Positions 10,201-15,276 of a stretch of 64,000 nucleotides of DNA are shown piece by piece. Location of the stretch: positions 130,921-194,920 of the forward strand of contig NZ_JAQEGR010000007.1 in the NCBI RefSeq assembly GCF_027667425.1, given 5' to 3'. This DNA comes from Fusicatenibacter saccharivorans (GTDB lineage Bacteria > Bacillota > Clostridia > Lachnospirales > Lachnospiraceae). The notes beneath the pieces were generated by a model. It saw nothing but the letters and a program-made list of their open reading frames with translations. It ran no database searches and was not told where the DNA came from. Position numbers and translations under genes: made by a program. Numbering within the stretch: position 1 is the stretch's first letter; every line of letters starts with the position of its first letter.

Positions 10201-11179
10201 GGATAAATCCCCGCTGATGCTGAAAAAGGGAGAAAAAGAGTATTATTACTTGTACAACAGCCAGAATGATGTCATAGGACTGATTGACAGCGATGGAAAA
10301 CAGGTAGTAAACTATTCTTACGATGCATGGGGAAAACAGACTGGTCTGACCGATATCAGCGGAGAAAATATCGGAAAACTAAACCCATTCCGTTATCGTG
10401 CTTACTGCTACGATGACGATACCAAACTCTATGTCACCGCCAGCCGTTATTATGATCCGGAATTGTGCAGATTCCTTTGTGCGGACAACTTTGATGCTGT
10501 AAAAGCGAAAATGTTTAGCATGAATGGAAAGAACCTTTATGTGTACTGTTGCAACAATCCGGTGAATGCGGTAGATGATGATGGTGATTTTGGAATTTTA
10601 ATGCTGGCATTCCCAGGAATCGATCCCAGAAAAGTAGCATGGAATATCTTAAAAGATGTATTTGTATATGCGGTACAGTGCGGAATGGCGAATGAGAAAG
10701 TAACCTTAGAAGGAATTGCAGAGGTGGCCATAGAAAGTGCAATCAGTAGTGTTTTGGGAGATAGCCAAGGAATTATCTTTTCAGTAGTAGTAAGTGGTTT
10801 GAAAGGAGGATATTTAGAGTATCAGGAATCAGGAGATATGGCAAGAGCAATGGGGGCAGGATTTTACGATGCTATAATGACCTTGTTAGAACCTAAAACG
10901 TATAACGCATATGTAAAAAATGAAACTATTGAGAATGCATTGGGTGCTTTTACAGACTTTTTTCAGTCTCCATTACTGAGCTATCCCAAAAGCGGTGTTT
11001 TGGATGGAGTGTTTGGAAAACCCAAGAAACAGGCAAATAAAAATGGATCAACACTTAAGAAAAACAGCAACATCAACTTTAGTACAAAAAAAGTTGGGGG
11101 GAAAAAGAAGAACTGGCAGAGTAATAAGCCTGCAATTTCCAGAAAAATGCAAAATATAGGACTTCCAGCGCTTAGATAG
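4217..11179 (+). CDS. Giant RHS/YD-repeat polymorphic toxin-like protein with DNRLRE and ricin-type lectin domains
   Basis: The protein has 2320 residues and no signal peptide or membrane anchor at its charged N-terminus. Domains in order: N-terminal region; DNRLRE-like domain (about 294-455); WapA/RHS-type segment (GYVNDFNGNLVW near 497); YD repeats (about 570-810); a non-YD, carbohydrate-binding-like insert (about 830-1134); YD repeats to about 1215; two ricin B-like units (about 1225-1371 and 1378-1510) with QKW, QQW and QKF motifs; YD repeats (about 1524-2040); and the RHS-associated core (about 2055-2124, with NPFRYRAYCYDDDTKLYV and NPVNAVDDDG). A C-terminal domain of about 196 residues with a lysine-rich tail follows. 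YD shells enclose a C-terminal effector in Tc/RHS toxins. The effector here matches nothing I recognise. The ATG follows AAAGGAGAA. Downstream genes encode a putative immunity protein, holin and amidase. Confidence 0.85.
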   Translation: MSQKTDRVIAEILQKRDRFTKNFRTENHGGAAVIYGYPVHYKEGEEWKEIDNRLEKTENGYQNHASRVKVHFAESSNANEMVTIEKTGRKLSWGFLAEKQKKQNIRSQAAVQAQKREAVFQPENLYPTEEGMQNRAAVQKTEEKSVEQENQEKMSVPGLVAAGHYAEIAENVDLEYKIIGEQVKENLILKSVKAAALEYSFSLQFPGMMIVIREDGGIDLIDEETEEVFYYFAPPCMYDAAGNYSEQVHYELETDAEQHCSILSVVPDQTWLQDENRVYPVVIDPSAETSKTNRAIDDTFVREKSPDSAVVASYGSFTVGHNREYGKCRSFLKFTSLPAMEPGAVIYDAKIYVWQYRYSSDSNQPFFITAHKVTGGWNPGSTTWNNQPAYQSNVLDYCSVKQVQSGNTITVTPCGFNVTKLVREWYNTGVNHGIVITAQNETPYQEAVFISSDYPSNNSYGITSEYFPQGIFYYRSTTGLEDYYSYHEQDAGRAGHGYVNDFNGNLVWVHEDASTSGGLLPIHIRHVYNLSERSKNNRMGKGWRMNFIQEMEATGNANFPYVYTDGDGTRHYFYKDTADGNKLKDEDGFGYELTQTSSSDGDSYYIMKDKNGWEYAFGQDKYMRSIKDSNGNLQKAQYGPSTAGNYLAYLIDPTGARMDFRYGKDNNLGNLNANGRSIYFSYDSAGHLTRISYPDNKSTEFFYDGDILVSVQNNDGRQISYKYQDDCGVKRVSEVFEHTGPQNGQRMKISYRNGNTTVFETQGLDGEISRTGDNRKFTYHFDNFGCPADVSDEDGAANSYQFLREGRKNNKLSMTGTLQKAVRNRMDPEPFLLQWNQINTGNENAVIGFRALGGFPSGTFCTINKDTVNGRYGYSKTYTLEKGTYTFSCYVKVEKCVPDPEKKRSECGAGILLSSGNTEKMDLVTEVKDTDSDEWTRVSVTITIASQTEVTTAFFLDNMQGWACFSCFQLEKSMAANKFNMLHDAFFEDTFDTTGEYGWKLSQGESADQIVTDSVKGKCARLRGNLSKDKSLMQTVKVSGKEGDVFVLGCSVKADAIPGRTFRVRAVVHFTDKTTTETIVNCNPYVTEWQFVNGVILTRKDGSTTNKTYESIQIYLEYQKQQNDAFFTGLQLIRDDAESYVYDANGNIVSAKTAAEQNAFICNKTDLLSKMVKVTGSSFEYEYDGKKNMTAARNSEGVQYRYTYDNKGNPQDVVIHHDRVSTSVMAGRSYYIRHRKSGKYIDVKDASNKDGAAVQQYEFSGSSEQKWRIEDAGEGYIIFKAFDGNETYVLDIGTDANGAKAKLAAYANKDSQKFRIKPVGEGMYLITSKISKDKKAIDLPRAQLDNSIQLQIWDQSETHPNQQWYFEPVAYERKSDQPISGGIYMMRLGYSGQYMQVNGTTAGSTVVQNRYLGKEAQMFLIHGDETGGFFLEPANAEGKALSMASDGTLTLQVKNTSDSKQKFWFEVSEEDKNNYCIKQNSRYFMIPSLSHEENTAINGAYPTVEAMSPQEFILEKCSERMTAQYTYTATGRNVKTLTDARGFVTTNEYDSKERLLTGVTDAKGNKVTYTYDTKNDLLTGATASDGTNTVKLGYTYDEGDRLKTIAHNGFEYTYEYDFLGNQTRILAGGNALEEYDYLPSDGPLSEVKYATGEVLKNSYDKYEQIVEQKWNGTTVFRNIYDDYGNVFYHEDLENDRKIFFDYDMIQRMAGYRTTDGETARIQYDNKNRRTGMVHQIDDSKISTSCVFGEVGKAQAPDVIYQIKVNDAVKISYTFDTLCRVTRKTIHLKDKTYPVDYTFVPGRKAGITTLLLKEINNNGKKLSFVYDAVGNIVTISENGVQKVKYTYNALSELTRVDSAWENKSITYTYDAGMNMTSRKEYSYTTGALGNAVKTDLFTYRASGWKDQLISYNGSSISYDAVGNITAYQGRTLTWYRGSLLQSLTLNGKKAVYHYDSEGHRVQWKDLNGISHKNYWCGNKLMGTKYGDVLVQFVYGADKSPLMLKKGEKEYYYLYNSQNDVIGLIDSDGKQVVNYSYDAWGKQTGLTDISGENIGKLNPFRYRAYCYDDDTKLYVTASRYYDPELCRFLCADNFDAVKAKMFSMNGKNLYVYCCNNPVNAVDDDGDFGILMLAFPGIDPRKVAWNILKDVFVYAVQCGMANEKVTLEGIAEVAIESAISSVLGDSQGIIFSVVVSGLKGGYLEYQESGDMARAMGAGFYDAIMTLLEPKTYNAYVKNETIENALGAFTDFFQSPLLSYPKSGVLDGVFGKPKKQANKNGSTLKKNSNINFSTKKVGGKKKNWQSNKPAISRKMQNIGLPALR

Positions 11180-11260
11180 AAAAGTTTTAAGATGCCTTTG
11201 CGCGAAGAAAAATAGTTTTGTACAAAGGCAAAGCGTAAGAAATAACGAGGAGAAGATTGT

Positions 11261-11746
11261 ATGAAAGTAGTATGGGGAAAATTTGGTACCGGCGTAGACC
11301 TGATTGTGTGTGCTATTAGTAGTTATTGGTGGGTGAGCCTGTGGGTAAATGAAAAAGATGCGTTCCACGCCTATTCATTAAAAACAAGTATCATAGTGTT
11401 TCTAGGAATAATGTTCTTTTTAAGCATAGCAGCTTATGGAACTGTGACATTTCTACTAAAACGAATTTATATTTATGAATGGGGAATAATGTTATCTTTT
11501 TGGGGCTATGAAAAAAAGATAGAATGGGAAGATTTTACTGTGATACAAAGATACAATGATCATTTTTTCTTCAACATATCGAAACAGAAAGATGACAGTT
11601 TGTTCTGGTGTACCTATCACCCATTTACCAGTATCATGATATTCGACAAGTTCCGCGGACCGGGCTGGGGAATCATACCGCTCAGCGCCGACGAATTTTG
11701 TGAACTCCTCACTTCATACGGTGTCAAGTATACGGAAAGTAAATAA
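11261..11746 (+). CDS. Putative membrane immunity protein, YcxB-like (copy 1)
   Basis: This 161-residue protein has two hydrophobic segments in the first 75 residues. Its cytosolic C-terminal part, with IEWEDFTVIQRY and ADEFCELLTSYG, resembles the YcxB-like C-terminal domain. It starts 81 bases after the RHS gene behind GAGGAG, the position where polymorphic toxin systems encode the cognate immunity protein. Two intact paralogues and one truncated copy lie downstream of the amidase. Immunity function, and a membrane site of toxin action, are inferred from context. The domain itself has no known activity. Confidence 0.6.
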   Translation: MKVVWGKFGTGVDLIVCAISSYWWVSLWVNEKDAFHAYSLKTSIIVFLGIMFFLSIAAYGTVTFLLKRIYIYEWGIMLSFWGYEKKIEWEDFTVIQRYNDHFFFNISKQKDDSLFWCTYHPFTSIMIFDKFRGPGWGIIPLSADEFCELLTSYGVKYTESK

Positions 11747-11760
11747 CATACAAAAAGAGT

Positions 11761-11806
11761 GGAAGTGGCCGTAAGATCCACGAATTACCAGCCACTTCCC
11801 TTTTTA
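11761..11806 (+). terminator. Terminator after immunity copy 1
   Basis: GGAAGTGGC (11761-11769) pairs with GCCACTTCC (11791-11799), followed by TTTTT. It separates the RHS-immunity transcript from the holin gene 36 bases later. I see no obvious new promoter in the gap, so holin expression may depend on readthrough. Confidence 0.85.
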
Positions 11807-11841
11807 TATGCAAATTTAGAAAAAGAAAGAAGGAAATGCCA

Positions 11842-12261
11842 ATGAAATCAATTTATCGCACGATCCTTGCCGTAGCAGGCAGCTTCCTTGCGGCACAGTT
11901 TGGAGGCTGGGATGCTGCGCTGGAAACGCTGGTCTGCTTCATGGCAATTGACTGGATCACAGGAGGTGTTCTGCTTCCTGTTGTTTTTAAAAAGAGTCCG
12001 AAATCTGAAAACGGAACGTTGGAGAGCCGTGCGGGATGGAAAGGGCTTTGCAGAAAAGGGATGATGCTGTTCTTTGTGCTGGTCGCGGAAAAACTGGATC
12101 AGCTCACACAGACGAATTACCTGCGGGATGCCGTCTGCATTGGATTTATTTTAAATGAAGCGGTTTCGATCTTGGAAAATGCAGGGCTGATGGGTGTGAA
12201 AATCCCTGAGGTTCTGCGGTCAAGGATTGATGTGCTGAGAAAGGAGGAGCAGAGTAAATGA
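11842..12261 (+). CDS. Phage-type holin (toxin secretion/phage lysis holin family)
   Basis: About 139 residues with three or four hydrophobic segments: near LAVAGSFLAAQFGG, the ALETLVCFMAIDWITGG region, GMMLFFVLVAE and the AVCIGFILNEAV region. A charged C-terminus follows. This matches the Bacteriophage_holin_4/TcdE-like family that makes membrane lesions for endolysin or toxin release. ATG 11842 is preferred over 11836 because it sits eight bases from AAGGA. Its stop overlaps the amidase start (ATGA), giving a holin-endolysin pair. No phage structural genes are near, so use for releasing the RHS protein is a reasonable inference. Confidence 0.85.
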   Translation: MKSIYRTILAVAGSFLAAQFGGWDAALETLVCFMAIDWITGGVLLPVVFKKSPKSENGTLESRAGWKGLCRKGMMLFFVLVAEKLDQLTQTNYLRDAVCIGFILNEAVSILENAGLMGVKIPEVLRSRIDVLRKEEQSK

Positions 12262-12977
12262 GGGTTGACAGAAGCTATTGTAGCAACCAGAATACATGGT
12301 CGGAAAATCATCCGCAGTGTATTGTGGTACACAATACAGACAATTTTGCCGCCGGAGCCGATGCCCGCGCGCATGCAAGAGCGCAGTACCAGGGAAATTT
12401 TCAGATTATGTCGGCGCATTATTACGTAGATGACGGGGAGATCGCTTATCAGGCTGCGCCGCACAGCAGAGGATGCTGGCATGTCGGGAGAAATTATGGA
12501 AGTAAAAATCTATTCGGCAGATATGGAAACCGGAACAGCATCGCGGTTGAGATGTGCGTGCAGAAAGGATATGATTACGAAACCGCATTTTTACATACGG
12601 TGGAGCTGGTGAAAAACCTGATGAACGGGACGGGGATTCCATCAGATGCAGTTTACCGGCATTACGACATCTGCAGCAAAAACTGCCCGTCCCAGATTCA
12701 GAAGCGGGGAGACTGGGAGCGGTTCCAGCGTCTGATTCGGGAAACAGAAGACGGCAGTGAGAAAAGTGAATACAATCCCGGCATCTACCGTGTAACAGAC
12801 CCGGCGCTCAACATCCGCACAGGTCCCGGAGTAGAATACCCGGTGGTGGGAGTCATCAAAGACCAGGGAAGCTATACGATCACAGAAATCAGAAACAAAA
12901 GCTGGGGCAGACTGCTGTCGGGAGCGGGATGGATCAACTGCCATAAAGCATATTGTTTTTACGGGGGAAGAGTATAA
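12258..12977 (+). CDS. N-acetylmuramoyl-L-alanine amidase (endolysin-like) with SH3b domain
   Basis: This 239-residue protein lacks a signal peptide. The amidase_2 domain (about residues 15-165) shows the zinc ligands in VVHNT and in RHYDICSKNCP. A bacterial SH3 domain (about 175-235, with LNIRTGPG and GWINCHKAYC) should bind the cell wall. It cleaves the bond between N-acetylmuramic acid and L-alanine in peptidoglycan. It overlaps the holin gene by four bases, the normal arrangement when a holin lets a cytoplasmic endolysin reach the wall. It belongs to the RHS island, not to a prophage visible here. Confidence 0.9.
   Translation: MRVDRSYCSNQNTWSENHPQCIVVHNTDNFAAGADARAHARAQYQGNFQIMSAHYYVDDGEIAYQAAPHSRGCWHVGRNYGSKNLFGRYGNRNSIAVEMCVQKGYDYETAFLHTVELVKNLMNGTGIPSDAVYRHYDICSKNCPSQIQKRGDWERFQRLIRETEDGSEKSEYNPGIYRVTDPALNIRTGPGVEYPVVGVIKDQGSYTITEIRNKSWGRLLSGAGWINCHKAYCFYGGRV
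12953..12969 (+). repeat. 17-base direct repeat, left copy (3' end of amidase gene)
   Basis: TTGTTTTTACGGGGGAA at the end of the amidase coding region is repeated exactly at 14538-14554. The two copies bracket the segment of RHS-core scraps and immunity paralogues. Confidence 0.9.
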
Positions 12978-12987
12978 AATCCCATCT

Positions 12988-13107
12988 TTGCAAAACGATG
13001 TCATCGGACGGATTGACAGCGATGGAAAGCAGGGAGTAAACTATTCTTACGATGCAGGGGGAGAACTGGTAAATACCATGGATACAAGTGGTGCGAATAT
13101 TGCACAG
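12988..13107 (+). pseudogene. RHS core fragment A (decayed cassette)
   Basis: The sequence is closely similar to bases about 10263-10377 of the intact RHS gene. It encodes NDVIGRIDSDGKQ, SYDAGGELVNT and DTSGANIAQ. It has no upstream reading frame of its own and stops matching just before the NPFRYR core motif, where the leader of an immunity gene takes over. It is a displaced piece of an RHS core, not a gene. Confidence 0.8.
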
Positions 13108-13135
13108 TCGAAAGAAATAACGAGGAGAAAATTGT

Positions 13136-13300
13136 ATGAAAGTAATATGGGGAAAATTTGGTACAGGTGTAGATTTGATTCTGTGTGTTATTATTAATTA
13201 CTATGTGGTGAGTATATGGGTAAATGGAAAAGATGAGTTCCATGCATATTCATTAAAAACAAGTATTATATTTCTAATAGAGGTAATGCTCGTTTTAAAT
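13136..13300 (+). pseudogene. Truncated YcxB-like immunity gene
   Basis: The first 55 codons, their GAGGAG ribosome site and the preceding leader (AAGAAATAACGAGGAGA) copy immunity gene 1. The gene is then cut after its hydrophobic part. At 13301 it changes to RHS-core sequence in a different frame, so the open frame runs on to 13390 with meaningless residues. The protein could at most be a membrane stub. Confidence 0.8.
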
Positions 13301-13505
13301 ATGGGGAAAACAGACCGGTCTGACCGATACCAGCGGAGAAAATATCGGAAAGCTCAATCCATTCCGCTATCGTGCTTACTGCTACGATGACGACACCAAG
13401 CTCTATGTCACCGCCAGCCGCTATTACGATCTGGAATTGTGCAGATTCCTTTGCGCAGACAACTTTGATGTTGTAAAAGCGGAAATGTTCAAAAAGTTAA
13501 ATTAG
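13301..13505 (+). pseudogene. RHS core fragment B (decayed cassette)
   Basis: This is nearly identical to bases about 10327-10515 of the intact gene. It encodes NPFRYRAYCYDDDTKLYV, SRYYDLELCRFLCADNF and then a divergent ending, KAEMFKKLN, before TAG. It lacks a start and is entered out of frame from the truncated immunity gene. It overlaps the region represented by fragment A, so A and B derive from two core copies. Confidence 0.8.
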
Positions 13506-13517
13506 TAGGTGGCAAAT

Positions 13518-14000
13518 ATGAAGGCAGGATATCGTAAATTTTATAAATATTTTAGTATATTGGTATTTATGGGCTGCGGATACCTTATGCTGAATTTTTG
13601 GGAAGAGGGAAAAGGTCAAATTAGTTCTTATAACATGCAAGATAAAGCACTTATGATATTGTGGTTTATGATTTATACTTTTGGTACGGCTGCTGGAATT
13701 ATAAATACTTTAACCAGTATTTACATTTATGAATGGGGAATGCAGATCTCATTTTTGAAATATAAGAAAAAAATCGAATGGGAAGAATTTTCTGTTATAC
13801 GAAGATATCATAATCATTTTTTCTTCAATATGTCAAAACAAAAAGATGCAGGTCCGTATTGGGCAATGTTTCATCCCTTTACCAGTTTTGTAATATTCGA
13901 TAATTCGCGAAATCGTTCTGTTCATACCATGCCGCTTAACGCCGACGAATTTTGTGAACTGCTCACTTCATATGGTGTTCAGTACACGGAAAGAAAATAA
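13518..14000 (+). CDS. Putative membrane immunity protein, YcxB-like (copy 2)
   Basis: This 160-residue paralogue of the 11261 product has two hydrophobic segments followed by IEWEEFSVIRRY and ADEFCELLTSYG. The C-terminal half is strongly conserved with copies 1 and 3 while the N-terminal membrane half differs from copy 1. ATG 13518 is chosen over GTG 13509 because MKAGYRKF aligns with the start of copy 3 and AGGTGG lies just upstream. It follows an orphan RHS core end, as expected for an immunity gene left from an older toxin cassette. Confidence 0.6.
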   Translation: MKAGYRKFYKYFSILVFMGCGYLMLNFWEEGKGQISSYNMQDKALMILWFMIYTFGTAAGIINTLTSIYIYEWGMQISFLKYKKKIEWEEFSVIRRYHNHFFFNMSKQKDAGPYWAMFHPFTSFVIFDNSRNRSVHTMPLNADEFCELLTSYGVQYTERK

Positions 14001-14025
14001 AGATCGAAGGAATTAAAGAGAAAAT

Positions 14026-14511
14026 ATGAGAGCAGGATATCGTAAGTTTTTTATGTTTGCACAAGTTGCTACATTAATAGGCATCGGGTATCTTATGACA
14101 AGATTTTGGGAAGATGCAAAAAAACAATGTGAATTATATAATTTGCCTCAAAAGCTTTGGGTAATATTTGGAATAATGTTTATTTGTGGGATAGTGTCAT
14201 GGGGAAGTGTAGATGCTTTAACACGTATTTACATCCATAAGTGGGGAATGGAACTTGCCTTTTTGGGATATAAGAAAAAAATTGTATGGGAGGATTTTTC
14301 CGTTATACAAAGATATAAAAATCATTTTTTCTTTAACGTATCAAAACAAAAAGATAGTGGTCTGTTTTTTTCAACATATCATCCATTTACTAGCTTTGTG
14401 ATATTTGATAAGTCACAATTTAGTTGTGTCCGTACTATGCCAATCAGTGCCGACGAATTTTGTGATCTCCTCACTTCATACGGTGTCAAGTATAAGGAAA
14501 ATAAAGCATGA
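14026..14511 (+). CDS. Putative membrane immunity protein, YcxB-like (copy 3)
   Basis: This 161-residue protein starts MRAGYRKF like copy 2 and has two hydrophobic segments. Its YcxB-like tail contains WEDFSVIQRY and ADEFCDLLTSYG. The last 50 bases are almost identical to those of copy 1. After the stop, the left arm of copy 1's terminator (GAGTGGAAGTG) is kept but its right arm is replaced by the tail of an amidase gene. The gene is AT-rich relative to the chromosome backbone. Function as spare immunity is inferred. Confidence 0.6.
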   Translation: MRAGYRKFFMFAQVATLIGIGYLMTRFWEDAKKQCELYNLPQKLWVIFGIMFICGIVSWGSVDALTRIYIHKWGMELAFLGYKKKIVWEDFSVIQRYKNHFFFNVSKQKDSGLFFSTYHPFTSFVIFDKSQFSCVRTMPISADEFCDLLTSYGVKYKENKA

Positions 14512-14537
14512 GAAGAGTGGAAGTGATCGGATTTCTG

Positions 14538-14554
14538 TTGTTTTTACGGGGGAA
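14538..14554 (+). repeat. 17-base direct repeat, right copy (amidase 3' remnant)
   Basis: This is an exact copy of 12953-12969, followed by a diverged version of the amidase stop region (GAAAGAGAGTAGTATAA). It marks where a second amidase gene once ended. Confidence 0.85.
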
Positions 14555-14602
14555 AGAGAGTAGTATAATACATGTATAATTACAGCTTTGGAGGAAAAAC
14601 AG

Positions 14603-15160
14603 TTGCTTGACTGGATCAATGTTTTTAAAGTAAACCGGAAAATTAAATCCCGTCTCTGGCCGTGGATTAAGATTATTTTGAGTATTATTCTTTTCTTTGC
14701 GGTATTTTACGGAGATATCTATGTTCACATTTTGGATAAAACAAAGACGGGGCGAATCGTGGAAGCGCTGATTCTGGTTGTGTTTTCGTTTCTGGACTAT
14801 CTGATCTGCTTTATTTCTGTAGCCGAAATGGACTGCCTGAAGGACAGGCGGTATGCGGCGGCGAAAGAGAGTGGTGAATTTTATACGGTTTCTGAAATAG
14901 AAAGTTCCCTGTTCAACTATGTGCCGCGTACCTATACAATTTATTACCGGAGAGGAAGCAGAAGACTTACTTTCGGTGTGCGCACAAGAACGACAGGAAA
15001 TCCGCTGGAAATGGGCGGCAGAGAATATTTCATAGGACCGACAGGAAAGCGCGAGCAGATTGTGAAAGACCTCGATACGCTGATGAAAGAAGTAAAAAAA
15101 TACGCAAGATTTGACAAAGTCCTGGTACAGACAATCAATGGAGAACCGGTAAAGAGATAA
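14603..15160 (+). CDS. Membrane protein of unknown function
   Basis: This protein of about 185 residues is not recognised. Two hydrophobic segments (about residues 20-45 and 55-85) precede a soluble C-terminal part with basic strands (YYRRGSRRLTFGVRTRTTG). TTG 14603 is chosen because GGAGG at 14590-14594 lies eight bases before it. An in-frame TTG at 14588 has no ribosome site of its own. The gene ends the island. Its topology, with two helices and then a cytosolic domain, echoes the immunity paralogues without obvious sequence similarity. Confidence 0.6.
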   Translation: MLDWINVFKVNRKIKSRLWPWIKIILSIILFFAVFYGDIYVHILDKTKTGRIVEALILVVFSFLDYLICFISVAEMDCLKDRRYAAAKESGEFYTVSEIESSLFNYVPRTYTIYYRRGSRRLTFGVRTRTTGNPLEMGGREYFIGPTGKREQIVKDLDTLMKEVKKYARFDKVLVQTINGEPVKR

Positions 15161-15180
15161 TGCCGGTTCTTCTTGCTTTT
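15143..15180 (+). terminator. Terminator overlapping the end of the 14603 gene
   Basis: GAACCGG (15143-15149) pairs with CCGGTTC (15163-15169) across the stop codon, followed by TTCTTGCTTTT. Confidence 0.65.
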
Positions 15181-15276
15181 ACGTAAAAATGCAGGTAAGA
15201 TAAAAACAGCATAAGTGTAATACACATGCGTAAAAACTCATCAACGGAGAAGGTATGAAAATGGAGGAAACAAAAG

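Noticed and set aside
3102..15160. Prophage
   Set aside because: Repressor, ImmA, holin and endolysin are phage-like, but no integrase, terminase, portal, capsid, tail or replication genes are present and no att repeats were found.
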